Positions 33,861 through 44,165 of a DNA stretch of 64,000 nucleotides are shown here, piece after piece (the first letter of the stretch is position 1; each line of letters begins with the position of its first letter). The notes beneath the pieces were generated by a model. The model worked only from the letters and a program-made list of their open reading frames with translations. It did no database searches and had not been told where the DNA came from. Origin of the DNA: Planctomycetota bacterium (GTDB lineage Bacteria; Planctomycetota; Phycisphaerae; UBA1845; UTPLA1); the NCBI GenBank assembly GCA_003576905.1, contig QEVG01000006.1, forward strand, positions 62,001 through 126,000, written 5' to 3'. The position numbers and the translations under genes were made by a program.

Positions 33861-36395
33861 TCAGCGTCCCCGTCCGCGTCGACGGCGTCCGCCTCGGCGA
33901 CCGCCGCCTCCGGACTGGCCGTCCGTCCGGCCACCCGTTCCTTGTCCCTGTGGGGGCCGCGAGCCCGCGGCGGGAGGCGCCGTTGCGGGCCTGCCCGTTG
34001 TATCGGCATTCCCCGTGGCGACAACCTCTCGCCCGCGACGATCCGTGCAGGAAATGCGCACCTCGTCGGCGCCGAGCATCGGGTCCGGGTGGATGCGAAT
34101 GACATGGCCCTTTGCCCGCTCAAGATCGGTCAGGTAGTGGCGTTTCCGGTTGAGCAGGTCGTCGGCCACGGCGTTGCAGACAGTCACATCGATGCTGGCC
34201 ACCCCGTCGCGCTGGCTGGCCAGTCGAATGTCGCGCATGACATCGAGCGCCACGGTTTCGGTGGCCTTGACGCGGCCGCTGCCCGAACACCGCGGGCACT
34301 CCATGAACATGCTCTTGGCGAACGAGGGCCGCTGACGCTGCCGGGTCATCTCGAGGATGCCGAACCGGCTAATGCGCAGGAGCTTGGCGCGCTCCTTATG
34401 TTTGCGCAGCGCATCGGAGAGGCGCCGCTCCACCGTGCGCTTGTGCTTTTCGACCATCATGTCGATGAAGTCGCAGATGATGAGCCCACCGAGGTCGCGC
34501 AGGCGAAGCTGCCGGGCGATTTCGTCCGCGGCCTCCATGTTCACGCGAAACGCCGTCTCCTCGGGGTTGTCGTGCACGCGGAATCGGCCCGAGTTCACGT
34601 CGATGGCGACGAGGGCCTCGGTCTGCTCGATGACCAGTGACCCGCCGCACGGAAGCGGCACATGCTTTGAATACAGCTTGTCGATTTCGCTCTCGATACC
34701 GTGCCGGTGGAACAGGGGTTTCGGCTCGTCATACAGCTCGACGACTTCCTCCGCGTTGGGGCTGGCAATCTGGAGAAATTCCCTGACGCGGGCCGCGACG
34801 GTCGGGTTGTCCACGATGATTTTCTGGTAGTTGGAGTCATAGACGTCGCGGATCGTGCGGATGACGAGATCGGACTCCTTGTACAGCGTCGCCGGCGCCG
34901 GCTCCTTCTTGATGCGGACCTGAACCTTGTCCCAGAGCCGGCAAAGATAATTCAGGTCTCGCTGGAGATCCTTTCTGTTTCGATCGATGCCGGCCGTGCG
35001 AACGATGAAGCCGAATCCCTTGGGCAGCGATAACTGGTTCAGGATGCCGCGCACTTTGCGCCGGGTCTCTTCGTCTTCGATCTTTCGCGAGACGCCAAGC
35101 TGGTCCATGCCCGGCATCATGACCAGGAACCGCCCGGGCAGCGAAACATAGGTTGATAAGGTCGGCCCCTTGGTGCCGACGCCCTCCTTGATGACCTGGA
35201 CGATCACCTCCTGTCCGCGACGCAGGCAGTTCTGAATCGGCGGGCGGGCGCGCCGAGGCGTCTTGCGGCCGACCAGTTCCGGCTCGCCCTTGCTCTCGGG
35301 GAAATAGTTCGGGTGCAGATCGCTGATGTGCAGAAACCCCTGCATGGGCAGGCCAAAATCGATAAACGCCGCCTGAATGGACGGCTCCACGTTCGTCACC
35401 CGGCCCTTGTAGATGTTGCCTACATTTGAGATGTTCGCCGCGCGCTCGATGTAAAGTTCATCGAGGCGGCCGTCACGCAAAAGGGCAATGCGTACTTCGT
35501 CCGAGTCCGACACATTGATAAGCATCTCGCGCCGGGCCGTGTCGACCGGCTCTGACGCTGCGCCCTGTTCGCGGTCGGCTTCGGCCTCCTCGTCGCGCCC
35601 GTAGCGATCGGTGTCCTCCCCAACGGCGCGATCGTCCCAATCGGCCGCGGGCTCCCGATTGCGCTCCTCGCGCGACGAAAAACCCCTGCGCTCCCGACGC
35701 GCGGGCTCGGCCCGCGGCGCGCGAGTCTCCGCGGCCGCCTCCCCCTCACGCTCGGCCGGCTCCTCTTCTCGGCCTCGCCGGCCACCACGCCGACCGCGCG
35801 AACCGCGCCTGCGGCGGCCGCGCCCTTCGGCCGGCGCTGGCTCTTCCGTTGTCGACTCCGAGGCAGTGTGCGCTTCAGGCGGCGCCACTTCCTCCGGCTC
35901 GGCCTCCGATTGCATCTCTATTTCCAAAGGCGCATCGTCGAAAAAGTCATCCGCGGGTTGAGGCTCGTCTTGACGCGATCGGGGTTCGGCGCGGCGATCG
36001 CGCAACCGCACCGATTCCTCGCGTGCCTCCGCGAGGTGGTCGTCTTCGTCAGGCTCGACCACGAGCGGCTCTTTGTGCTCGTCCTCTACAACCTCTTCCA
36101 CGAAGGACCTGGCAGGCGAGGATTGCGGCTCGAAGACGTGCGTTTCCACGTCGAAGATCCCGGCGCTGAAATCTGACACCTCGACCGGAGGCGGGGCGTT
36201 CGCCGGCTTGCTGGGCGGCGGTGCGGCAGGGACTACCGCCTCCACCTTCGCCGATTCCGGCAGCGCCGGCGGTTGCTCGAGCACGGCGGTAGACTGTCCG
36301 CTCCGTGACGGGCGGCTCCGCGAGGCGGTCTTTTTCTTGCGAGGGGTGGTTTGCGCGGATTTGCCGCCGCGCGACGGCTTCTTTGAAGTACTCAA
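33861..36395 (-). CDS. ribonuclease E/G with long N-terminal extension
   Basis: TTG at 36395 is the start, with GGAG nine bases upstream. The 844-residue protein has a low-complexity N-terminus of about 289 residues, acidic with a Gly/Arg-rich patch near 191-210. The RNase E/G core starts at MLINVSDSDEVRIALL: S1 domain (YKGRVTNVEPSIQAAFIDFG), catalytic Asp599 (ALVAIDVNSGR) and Asp642 (LIICDFIDM), and the zinc-link Cys700/Cys703 (CPRCSGSG). A short Gly/Arg-rich tail ends the protein. It cuts single-stranded RNA in mRNA decay and rRNA maturation. In E. coli the scaffold for the degradosome is C-terminal; here the disordered part is N-terminal. The upstream DUF2344 gene is a frequent neighbour of rne/rng. 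Confidence 0.93.
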   Translation of the reverse strand: MSTSKKPSRGGKSAQTTPRKKKTASRSRPSRSGQSTAVLEQPPALPESAKVEAVVPAAPPPSKPANAPPPVEVSDFSAGIFDVETHVFEPQSSPARSFVEEVVEDEHKEPLVVEPDEDDHLAEAREESVRLRDRRAEPRSRQDEPQPADDFFDDAPLEIEMQSEAEPEEVAPPEAHTASESTTEEPAPAEGRGRRRRGSRGRRGGRRGREEEPAEREGEAAAETRAPRAEPARRERRGFSSREERNREPAADWDDRAVGEDTDRYGRDEEAEADREQGAASEPVDTARREMLINVSDSDEVRIALLRDGRLDELYIERAANISNVGNIYKGRVTNVEPSIQAAFIDFGLPMQGFLHISDLHPNYFPESKGEPELVGRKTPRRARPPIQNCLRRGQEVIVQVIKEGVGTKGPTLSTYVSLPGRFLVMMPGMDQLGVSRKIEDEETRRKVRGILNQLSLPKGFGFIVRTAGIDRNRKDLQRDLNYLCRLWDKVQVRIKKEPAPATLYKESDLVIRTIRDVYDSNYQKIIVDNPTVAARVREFLQIASPNAEEVVELYDEPKPLFHRHGIESEIDKLYSKHVPLPCGGSLVIEQTEALVAIDVNSGRFRVHDNPEETAFRVNMEAADEIARQLRLRDLGGLIICDFIDMMVEKHKRTVERRLSDALRKHKERAKLLRISRFGILEMTRQRQRPSFAKSMFMECPRCSGSGRVKATETVALDVMRDIRLASQRDGVASIDVTVCNAVADDLLNRKRHYLTDLERAKGHVIRIHPDPMLGADEVRISCTDRRGREVVATGNADTTGRPATAPPAAGSRPPQGQGTGGRTDGQSGGGGRRGGRRRRGRGR

Positions 36396-36443
36396 GGTTT
36401 TGTTCTCCGGGGATCGCCGGAAGGATGCGATGGGGCGGGACGG

Positions 36444-37079
36444 CTACGCCTGGTAGGCGACTTTTTCGCGCCGCACCCGATGAAGATACTCGCCACTCGG
36501 TAAACCGAGGACATCGAGCACTTCGGGGACGCGTGCCGTGCCGGCCTGTGATACCGTTTGCCGCCAGCGTGTCTCGCCCTCGTCGACCTCGATGGACAGG
36601 ATAAAGGGCCGGATATCGACCGATTTTCCCCGAGAGTCGGCGCCGGGCGTGTCGCGGGCGACGATCACATGCGGCGCGGCGAGAAACGCCGTCGCGTGGC
36701 TGGCGACACGGTCACGCTCAGATGGCTCAAAACGCACGGCGTAACACGCTTCGCTCGGCAGTCGACGATCTCTGTCGTCGAGGATTTCCGATCCGAGCAG
36801 TGTCACACCAGTTGGCATTTGAGGCGTCAAACGCGTCAGGGCGGCTGAAGGGTCCAGAGGTTCCGTCAGTTCGATCACGAGCAGCTCATCGCGAGAGGCA
36901 ACGCCGACTGGGCGCGGCAGGGCGAGCGATAGTCGCGGCCGCGGATTAAAGCCCTCGGAGTAGCGAAGCGGCACGGCCGCACGGACCAGTGCCCGCTCGA
37001 ATAGTCGCAACGAATCGTGATGAGATATGAACCGCAGGTCGCCTTCAACAGCAAACCGAATCGCCAAACGATTTCGCAA
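36444..37079 (-). CDS. DUF2344 / TIGR03936 family protein
   Basis: Starts with TTG at 37079. The 211-residue protein has the family opening RFAVEGDLRFISHHDSLRLFERAL then VPLRYSEGFNPRPRLSLALPRPVGVAS. This domain is found fused to, or next to, B12-binding radical SAM proteins and next to RNase E/G; its function is not established. Here it stands alone, 48 bases upstream of rng, with no radical SAM partner in the window. Confidence 0.85.
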   Translation of the reverse strand: MRNRLAIRFAVEGDLRFISHHDSLRLFERALVRAAVPLRYSEGFNPRPRLSLALPRPVGVASRDELLVIELTEPLDPSAALTRLTPQMPTGVTLLGSEILDDRDRRLPSEACYAVRFEPSERDRVASHATAFLAAPHVIVARDTPGADSRGKSVDIRPFILSIEVDEGETRWRQTVSQAGTARVPEVLDVLGLPSGEYLHRVRREKVAYQA

Positions 37080-37255
37080 TCCGTTTGCGATCCCTCACAA
37101 ATACTCTTCTACCCGGTGCTGACCGCATCCACACGACGCGTAGGACCGGGATATTCATCCAGTCACTCGCCGGTTACAGCAAGTGGCGGTCGGGCACGGT
37201 CGGATTTCTGTTTGAATTCAGCCGACAATGCCCTGCCGCGACTCGCCCGCGAGGA

Positions 37256-38995
37256 TCAGATATCCCCCCAGACTTTTCGGGTCTCGTCCCGGAGGTAGTT
37301 TAGCACCTCTCGCTCCGTTTCAAAGGACAAAACCCTGCGCTTTACCCGTTCAGCATCGGCCATCGTGATACTTCGGATGATCTTCTTGATGACCGGGACG
37401 TGGCTGGCGGACATGGAAAGTGTCCGTAATCCTAGTCCGACCAAGAGGATAGTGAAGATCGGGTCGCCGGCCATTTCGCCGCAAAGGCTCACCGACGCCC
37501 CCCCTCGGGCGGCATCGCGAACCACCCCGCGGATCAGGCGGATGATGGAGGGATCGGCCGGCGTATAAAGTTGCGCGACCCGCTCATTTCCCCGGTCCAC
37601 GGCAAGCGTGTATTGAATCAGATCGTTGGTTCCAATGCTCATGAAAGCGCATTCCTGCGCCAATTCACGGGCACAAATGGCCGCGGCCGGAGTCTCGATC
37701 ATGACTCCCACCGGGATCGAGCTGCGGAACTCGTATCCGGATTCTTCAAGCTCCTCCATCACGAGATTCAGGACGAACTTCGCCTGGCGCAACTCCATGA
37801 TGCGGGAAATCAGCGGGAACATGACGCGAATATCGCCGAGCGAACTGGCTCGGACGATCGCGCGAAGCTGGGCGCGGAACATGGACAGATTCTGAAGGCT
37901 GTATCGAATGGACCGCAGCCCCAGAAATGGATTCTTCTCCGCCTCCCATGCGCCGCCCGCGTGCAGCTTGTCGCCGCCGAGGTCCATCGTGCGGATGACG
38001 AGCGGTCTTCCACCCACGGCCACGACGGCCGCCTTGTACACCTCGTACTGGGCGTCCTCGTCCGGCATGGGACCGTCCTGAAGAAACAGAAACTCGGTGC
38101 GAAAAAGACCGATGCCTGTCGCGCCCTTTTCAAGGCAGGCCGCAATCTCATAGGGAAACTCAATGTTGCCCAGCAACTCGATCTTCGTGCCGTCGCGCGT
38201 CTCCGCGGCGACGTCCCGAAGTTCATCCAGGGTGGCGCGCACCTCAATCAGGTGGGCCATCTGCGTGTCATATTCTGCCCTTTGCGCGGGATCGGGATTG
38301 ATGACCACCACGCCATGCAGGCCGTCGATGACGAGCGTGTCGCCGCTCGATACGTGCGCGGTTATGTCCTCCAGGCCGACCACGGCGGGGATTCCGAGCC
38401 CGGCCGCCAGGATGGCGGTATGCGACGTGGAACCGCCGGCATCGGTCGCGAACCCGAGGACGCGCTTGGTCTTCTCAAGCATCACAAGCTGCGTCGGTGT
38501 CATGTCGTGTGCGACGATGATCACCGGCTGCTCGAGCTCGGCCAGCTCCGAGCGAACCTCGCCCCCGACGTGATGAAGCAGGCGGCGCTCAATGTCGAGC
38601 ACGTCTTTGGCCCGCTCCTGGAGATACGGACTGTTCATCTCCTGGAAGCGCCGGCGGTACTTGCGCATGAAAACGCTGATGGCATACGCGGCGCTGTACA
38701 GCCGCGATTCGATCAGCTGCGATATTTCCTTGCGCGGTTTGGGATCGGCCAGCCACCGCTCATGAAAGCCGAAAATGTCGGCAAGCTCGTTGCCGGCGCG
38801 CGCTGCCAGGGCCGCGCGCTCCGGACCGATCTCGGTCCGCGCCGCTTCAAAGGCGCGGTTCACGAGGTCTATCTCGTGCGGCACCTCGTCGGGAGGGACC
38901 GTGCGGCGTGGGACGCGGGTTTCCTCGGTGTCGAGAACGACCGCGTCGCCGATGACCACGCCCGCCGATACGCCGATGCCGCGTTTCAGGGGCAT
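37256..38995 (-). CDS. ptsI: phosphoenolpyruvate-protein phosphotransferase (enzyme I)
   Basis: ATG at 38995 matches the family start (PLKRGIGVSAGVVIGDAV), with a G-run eight bases upstream; a longer frame from 39040 is possible. The 579-residue protein has His192 in GGSTSHTAILAAGLGIPAVVG as the phosphorylated residue, the PEP-binding FRTEFLFLQDGPMPDE, PVGVMIETPAA, MSIGTNDLIQYTLAVDRGN and the catalytic Cys in VSLCGEMAGDP. It passes phosphate from PEP to HPr. With ptsH and ptsN just upstream and no sugar-specific EIIB/EIIC, it most likely feeds a regulatory relay. Confidence 0.95.
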   Translation of the reverse strand: MPLKRGIGVSAGVVIGDAVVLDTEETRVPRRTVPPDEVPHEIDLVNRAFEAARTEIGPERAALAARAGNELADIFGFHERWLADPKPRKEISQLIESRLYSAAYAISVFMRKYRRRFQEMNSPYLQERAKDVLDIERRLLHHVGGEVRSELAELEQPVIIVAHDMTPTQLVMLEKTKRVLGFATDAGGSTSHTAILAAGLGIPAVVGLEDITAHVSSGDTLVIDGLHGVVVINPDPAQRAEYDTQMAHLIEVRATLDELRDVAAETRDGTKIELLGNIEFPYEIAACLEKGATGIGLFRTEFLFLQDGPMPDEDAQYEVYKAAVVAVGGRPLVIRTMDLGGDKLHAGGAWEAEKNPFLGLRSIRYSLQNLSMFRAQLRAIVRASSLGDIRVMFPLISRIMELRQAKFVLNLVMEELEESGYEFRSSIPVGVMIETPAAAICARELAQECAFMSIGTNDLIQYTLAVDRGNERVAQLYTPADPSIIRLIRGVVRDAARGGASVSLCGEMAGDPIFTILLVGLGLRTLSMSASHVPVIKKIIRSITMADAERVKRRVLSFETEREVLNYLRDETRKVWGDI

Positions 38996-39056
38996 GGCAG
39001 CCCCCTGACGCCGCGCGGCCGGCGCCTCGTCGGCACGCAAGCGTCACATGAGTGGG

Positions 39057-39341
39057 TCATTCCTCGCCGAATCCGGAGTTGATCAGTTCGGCAAGGGCGG
39101 ATACGGCGCGATGCGCGTCCGCGCCCTTTGCCCGGAGCCTGAGGACCGTGCCCTTCGTGGCCTCGAGGAGCATCATCTCCATGGGGCTCTTGCCGTCCAC
39201 CTTCCGGCTCCCCTTGCACACCTCGATGGCGCTTTGAAACTGCGAGGCCAGATCGACGAAGCGCATGACGGGTCGGGCGTGCAGTCCCTGCACGTTCGAG
39301 ATAGTGACCTCGATTTCCGATTGTCCGTCGTTCGGTTCCAT
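39057..39341 (-). CDS. ptsH: phosphocarrier protein HPr
   Basis: ATG 39341 gives 94 residues. The phosphorylated His21 is in VQGLHARPVMRFVDLA, and the regulatory Ser52 is in KVDGKSPMEMMLLEATKG. The gene lies 61 bases before ptsI. No HPr kinase gene is present in the cluster although the Ser site is kept. The open frame runs further upstream to 39707, but that part overlaps ptsN and is not HPr. Confidence 0.95.
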   Translation of the reverse strand: MEPNDGQSEIEVTISNVQGLHARPVMRFVDLASQFQSAIEVCKGSRKVDGKSPMEMMLLEATKGTVLRLRAKGADAHRAVSALAELINSGFGEE

Positions 39342-39477
39342 CCTGTCCGTCCATGGAGGCGTCCCGGCCTGTTGTTTGATAGCAAGGTGATTCTGCTTCG
39401 GGGTGCTTCCCGCCCATTCGAATCGTCCCACGCGCCTTCGCCATCGAATCACCGCGAAGCGCCGAAAGATTGCCGAT

Positions 39478-39951
39478 TCAGCCGGCGGGCGTCTCATCCG
39501 CCTCCTGAATGAGATCCCAGATTGCGTCGGCGGTCTCGGATTGCCTGAGAAACCGCCGGAAATTATCACGCTGAAGATGACGGAAAATGTTCTCCATTGC
39601 CTGGAGATGTCCGTCGGGATTGTCGGGTGGCGAAAGCAGTACCACGATCGTATAGACCGGGGCCCGATCCAGGGCCGCAAAGTCGATGCCGGTGGCGCTT
39701 CGGCCAATGGCGGCCATGATCTTCGGCACCTTCGCGTGTTTCACGTGCGGAACGGCGACACCCTTGCCGAAGCCGGTGCTGCCCTGGTTTTCGCGCTGGA
39801 TGACGGCCTTGGCGATGGTCTCGCCGTCTTCCGCCGAGAGGCCATTTACTTCGGCCACTTTGCGGACCAGTTCACGAATGGCGCCGTTGCGATCCGTGGC
39901 CTCGAGATTGGAAATGACTGCGTCGCGAATGACGAAATCGGTAAGCTTCAT
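39478..39951 (-). CDS. ptsN: nitrogen-type phosphotransferase EIIA (PtsN)
   Basis: A 157-residue EIIA-Ntr protein: LTDFVIRDAVISNLEATDR, GSTGFGKGVAVPHVKHAKV with phospho-acceptor His69, and VVLLSPPDNPDGHLQAMENIF. Its ATG overlaps the hpf stop by four bases (ATGA). It receives phosphate from HPr and in other bacteria adjusts potassium transport and stress responses; trkH-trkA occur 17 kb away in this window. Confidence 0.94.
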   Translation of the reverse strand: MKLTDFVIRDAVISNLEATDRNGAIRELVRKVAEVNGLSAEDGETIAKAVIQRENQGSTGFGKGVAVPHVKHAKVPKIMAAIGRSATGIDFAALDRAPVYTIVVLLSPPDNPDGHLQAMENIFRHLQRDNFRRFLRQSETADAIWDLIQEADETPAG

Positions 39952-40334
39952 GACGGCTGCCCCCCACTCTCTGCGTCAAAGGTCGTGCCGAAGGAGCGAC
40001 CGCCCGACATCGGCTCGTGATTCGATCGGCCCGCGTCCGTATGCTTGCGATTGCGGAACTTCTCCTTGTGGCGATTGAGCTGCCGTTCAAGATCCTTGAC
40101 GGCGGCATCCAGCGCAGCAAAGGCTTCGGCGTGCAGTTCCTTGGCCACAAAGGTTGTATGATGGTCGGCCCGGGCGATCATTTCGCAGCGCTGCTGCCCG
40201 GCGTCCACATCGAAAACCACATCCACCGTTTGTACCCGATCGTAGAATCGCTCGAGTTTGGCCGACTTCTCCTCTGCGTAGCTGCGCAGGGCATCCGGCA
40301 CGTCTGTGTGACGGCCTGTCACCGTGATCCGCAT
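39948..40334 (-). CDS. hpf: ribosome hibernation promoting factor (short form)
   Basis: ATG 40334 (first residues RITVTGRHTDVPDALRSYAEEK) has GGAG eight bases upstream. At 128 residues it is an HPF/YfiA protein: KLERFYDRVQTVDVVFDVDA, ADHHTTFVAKELHAEAFAALDAAVKDLERQL, followed by a short basic tail. It lacks the dimerisation domain of the long form. It silences idle ribosomes. The overlap with ptsN is the conserved hpf-ptsN pairing. Confidence 0.93.
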   Translation of the reverse strand: MRITVTGRHTDVPDALRSYAEEKSAKLERFYDRVQTVDVVFDVDAGQQRCEMIARADHHTTFVAKELHAEAFAALDAAVKDLERQLNRHKEKFRNRKHTDAGRSNHEPMSGGRSFGTTFDAESGGQPS

Positions 40335-40476
40335 CTCATGCACTCCAGGCGCGCGAATTTCTCGCGGCGGCCCACGGAGACCGACGGCCTCCAACCGGGC
40401 GTACCGGATCGCGCCAAACCACGTAACACAAAAGAGAATAAGCACTTAGGATTCATGCTGTTCGATAGCTCGAAGT

Positions 40477-41352
40477 CTATGCGGCTTTTCCGGCCGGGTC
40501 AACCCCTGGGTGGACCGGCTCGTTTCCGCCGGCGCGTGCCAACACCGCCACGCTGATCGCCGCCGCCCCCGCGTCCCGAAGAACCCGTGAGGCCTCGCCG
40601 ATCGTGGCACCCGTGGTCATCACGTCGTCAATCAGGCAGATGTGGAGTCCCTGGACGTCGGCGGCGCGGCGCATCTGCATCTTGCCCCGAATCTGTTCGG
40701 CACGTTCCTTCGCCGACAGGCCGGGCTGCATATGAAACGGGCGGACGATGCCCGACATCTTCAGCACCGGCTCGACGCGGCCGCCCCAGGCTCGGACGGC
40801 GGCCCGCGCCAGGAGGTCGGTCGGCTGGTACAGCGTCGAGACCCTTCGCGTCCAGTGCGAAGGGATTGGCACCCAGCAGTCGACCGCCCTTACATCCATC
40901 ATCCCCAGAATTGCCGAGGCGAGAAGGTCGCCGAGCAACCGGTCCAGCACGAAAGACGTTTTGAACCGGAGAATAAGCGACTTCAGGACACCGTCGTATT
41001 TCCCGACCCGGGCAAAACCGTGAAATCGCCGGAGAGACTTGCCGAGCACACAGCGCGTACAACGGCCGTCGTGCAGGAGATGTTCGCCGCGGTCTTCGCC
41101 GCAGGTACGGCAATATGACCCGCCCGCGCCGGCGGCAAGCTGCCTCGCGCAGGTCTCGCACAGGTCCTTGTCGCTCAGGTCGATCGAGGCGCCGCAGGCA
41201 GCGCAAGTGCGCGGCAGAATGAGGTCCGCCAGCATCATGCCGGCGCGTGAGATAAGCGAGGTGGCACGCATTCCCATTTTGCATGGCCGCCAAAGGCGAC
41301 CGGACCCGGAAATCACCGCCGCGACCGGCCTGCCCGGCGGGCGCGGCGTCAC
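40477..41352 (-). CDS. ComF family phosphoribosyltransferase-like protein
   Basis: A double zinc-ribbon start (RTCAACGASIDL, LCETC, YCRTCGED, CTRCV) is followed by a phosphoribosyltransferase fold with the PRPP motif ICLIDDVMTTGATIGEASRVL. ComF proteins act in DNA uptake in competent bacteria; elsewhere the role is unclear. The GTG at 41352 overlaps the gyrA stop; translation may instead start at an ATG about 25 codons further in, which would give a more usual length than 291 residues. Confidence 0.85.
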   Translation of the reverse strand: MTPRPPGRPVAAVISGSGRLWRPCKMGMRATSLISRAGMMLADLILPRTCAACGASIDLSDKDLCETCARQLAAGAGGSYCRTCGEDRGEHLLHDGRCTRCVLGKSLRRFHGFARVGKYDGVLKSLILRFKTSFVLDRLLGDLLASAILGMMDVRAVDCWVPIPSHWTRRVSTLYQPTDLLARAAVRAWGGRVEPVLKMSGIVRPFHMQPGLSAKERAEQIRGKMQMRRAADVQGLHICLIDDVMTTGATIGEASRVLRDAGAAAISVAVLARAGGNEPVHPGVDPAGKAA

Positions 41353-43976
41353 GCCGCCGGTCCTTCGTTCTCTTCGGAGCCGGCGGAGTCGTCCGCTTCG
41401 CCGGCGGAGGCGCCGGATTCTGGGGCCGGCGCGGCGCCTGCGTCGTCGGGGCGATCGCCGGACTCATCGTCATCTTCCCGGGCGATCCGAGCGACCGAGA
41501 CAACCTTGTCGTTTTCATCCGGCTTGATAAGGCGCACACCCTGCGTCGCCCGCCCGATCTCGCGCAACTGCGAGACGGCGGTGCGAAGCATGATTCCCTG
41601 GGCGGTGATGCACATCAGTTCGTCAGCATCGGTCACCGAGCGAAGGGCGACGACCAGTCCGTTGCGCTCGGTCGTGCGGATATTGATGACCCCGCTTCCG
41701 CCGCGCTTCTGGAGGCGGTATTCCTCGATGTCCGTCCGCTTTCCGAAGCCGTTCTCGCAGACAGTCAGCAGACTCATGCCCGGCCGTATGACGGCCATGT
41801 CGACGACCTCATCCTCCCTGTCGAGGCTGATTCCGCGGACGCCGCCGGCCGCCCGGCCCATGGCGCGGACGTCGGTATGCTTAAAGCGGATGGCCATTCC
41901 CTTTCGCGTGCCGAGTACGACCTCGTCGTCATCGGCGACGAGCTGCACGTTAATGAGCGAATCGGCCGGATCGAGACTGATGGCGATAATTCCGCTGGGC
42001 CTCGGACGCGAGAACGCGGCGAGCGCTGTCTTCTTGACGGTCCCCCGCGCCGTGGCAAACAAGACGAACTTCTCCTCGAACTGGGACACGGGGAGCACGG
42101 CGGTCGGCGTCTCGTTGTCCTGAAGCTTGAGCAGATTCGCGATCGAGCGGCCACGGGCGGTCCGCGCCATCTCGGGAATGTCGTAGACCTTCATCCAGTA
42201 CACGCGCCCGCGGTTCGTGAAGAAGAGCAGGTAGTTGTGCGTGCTGGCGACAAAGAGGTTTTCGAGGAAGTCGCCTTCCTTTGTCTCGCTCGCGCGGATG
42301 CCGCGGCCGCCGCGGCCCTGGCTTCGGTAGGTGTCGACCGGAACGCGCTTGATGTAACCCTGGTGTGAAATGGTTACGATCATCGGCAGGTCTTCAATGA
42401 GCTCCTCCATGCGGAACTCGCCGACCGCCGCGGTAATCTCCGTGCGCCGCTTGTCGGCATACCTGGCCTTCATCTCGTGTAGGTCTTCGCGAATAATGTC
42501 CTGCACAAGGGCCGGATCGCGCAGGACCGCCTGGTAGCCGTCGATCTCCTCGACGAGGCCGCCGTACTCCCTGGCCAGCTTCTCGACCTCAAGACCCGTC
42601 AGCCGCTGAAGCTGCATGGCGAGGATCGCCTGGGCCTGCACACCGGTCAGGAATTGATCGCTCGATGCGGCCTTCTTCGCGAATTGCTCCGGCAGGAGCT
42701 TCGACAGGGCAGCCGACTCGGGCAGTCGAAGCGCGCGGGCCATGAGCCGCTGCCTGGCCACCTCGGGGTTCTCCGACTTTTTGATCAGCTCGATGATCGC
42801 GTCGATGTCGCCGACCGCGAGGATCAGACCCTCGATGATGTGCGCGCGCTGCCGCGCCTTGCGGAGAAGGAAGCGCGTCCGCCGCGTGATGATGTCGCGG
42901 CGGTGCTCGAGGTAGTGCTCCATGAGCTGCTTGAGCGACAGCGTCTGCGGCTGCTTGCCGACGAGGGCGATGTTGATCACTGGAAAATTCGTCTGAAGCG
43001 GCGTGTATTCAAAGAGCTTGTTCAGCACGACCTCGCCGCTGACACCGGACTTGCACTCCACGACCAGCCGGACCGCGTGGTTGCGGTCGGATTCGTCGCG
43101 GACATCGGACACTTCCGGCAGTCGACCGTCCTTCACGCACTCGGCGATCTTTTCGGTGATCGTGTTCTTGATGATGTTAAAGGGAATCTCGTCGACGACG
43201 ATGCGCACCCGATCGCCCTTCATCTCCTCGAAGTGCGTCCGCGCCCGCATGGTCAGCGAGCCTCGACCACGCGTGTAGGCGTCGATGATGCCCTGCCGAC
43301 CGCAGATCATGCCCCCGGTCGGAAAATCCGGACCGGGCACGTACTTCATGAGGTCCTGAATCGTCAGGTTGGGGTTGTCGATCAGAGCTATCAGGGCATC
43401 GCAAACCTCGCCGAGGTTGTGCGGCGGAATGCTTGTCGCCATGCCCACGGCGATCCCGGTGGTTCCGTTAACGAGAAGATTGGGGAACTTGGCGGGCAGA
43501 ACGACCGGCTCGGTCGTCGTTTCGTCGTAGTTTGGAACGAAATCGACGGTTTCCTTGTCGATGTCCTCCAGCATCTCCATGGTCGGCGCGGCCATTCGCG
43601 CTTCGGTATAGCGCATGGCCGCGGGCGGGTCGCCGTCGATCGAACCGAAATTGCCCTGACCGTCGATGAGCGGGTACCGCATCGCGAACGGTTGCGCCAT
43701 CCGCACAAGCGTGGGATAGACCACCGCCTCGCCATGCGGATGGTAGTTTCCGGAGGTATCGCCGGAGATCTTCGCGCACTTTCGATGGGCGCTGCGCGGC
43801 GTCAACTTGAGATCGTTCATCGCCACGAGGATGCGCCGCTGGGAGGGCTTCAGACCGTCGCGCACGTCGGGCAGCGCCCGCGCGACAATCACGCTCATGG
43901 CATAACGCAGGTAGGAATCCTGCATCTCCTCGACGATCGGGAGGTTTCTGATGGACTCGGGTTGTGATTCGCTCAT
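41349..43976 (-). CDS. gyrA: DNA gyrase subunit A
   Basis: An 875-residue protein. The breakage-reunion domain has [32 protein letters not shown], the catalytic Tyr123 in [10 protein letters not shown], and [22 protein letters not shown]. The GyrA-box of the C-terminal wrapping domain reads QGRGGRG, so it is gyrase rather than ParC. The tail is Asp/Glu-rich. At the positions equal to E. coli Ser83 and Asp87, the main quinolone contacts, this protein has Ala84 and Pro88. gyrB is not in the window. gyrA is the first gene of the long leftward cluster. Confidence 0.96.
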   Translation of the reverse strand: MSESQPESIRNLPIVEEMQDSYLRYAMSVIVARALPDVRDGLKPSQRRILVAMNDLKLTPRSAHRKCAKISGDTSGNYHPHGEAVVYPTLVRMAQPFAMRYPLIDGQGNFGSIDGDPPAAMRYTEARMAAPTMEMLEDIDKETVDFVPNYDETTTEPVVLPAKFPNLLVNGTTGIAVGMATSIPPHNLGEVCDALIALIDNPNLTIQDLMKYVPGPDFPTGGMICGRQGIIDAYTRGRGSLTMRARTHFEEMKGDRVRIVVDEIPFNIIKNTITEKIAECVKDGRLPEVSDVRDESDRNHAVRLVVECKSGVSGEVVLNKLFEYTPLQTNFPVINIALVGKQPQTLSLKQLMEHYLEHRRDIITRRTRFLLRKARQRAHIIEGLILAVGDIDAIIELIKKSENPEVARQRLMARALRLPESAALSKLLPEQFAKKAASSDQFLTGVQAQAILAMQLQRLTGLEVEKLAREYGGLVEEIDGYQAVLRDPALVQDIIREDLHEMKARYADKRRTEITAAVGEFRMEELIEDLPMIVTISHQGYIKRVPVDTYRSQGRGGRGIRASETKEGDFLENLFVASTHNYLLFFTNRGRVYWMKVYDIPEMARTARGRSIANLLKLQDNETPTAVLPVSQFEEKFVLFATARGTVKKTALAAFSRPRPSGIIAISLDPADSLINVQLVADDDEVVLGTRKGMAIRFKHTDVRAMGRAAGGVRGISLDREDEVVDMAVIRPGMSLLTVCENGFGKRTDIEEYRLQKRGGSGVINIRTTERNGLVVALRSVTDADELMCITAQGIMLRTAVSQLREIGRATQGVRLIKPDENDKVVSVARIAREDDDESGDRPDDAGAAPAPESGASAGEADDSAGSEENEGPAA

Positions 43977-44165
43977 GGGTGCCTGTCACATCCTGAACAG
44001 TCTCAGGCAGGGCGATCCTCCGCCCCGGCCGCGCACACGGCTGATCCGGCCGCCGCCGTGTGTCGGGATTGTATCGCCGAATCGACTCCGGGGCGAGCAG
44101 CCTACACAAGGCCGATTCGCTCGTACGGGGCCGATTACCCGCAAGCCGAACCGTGATCGGCGGGC

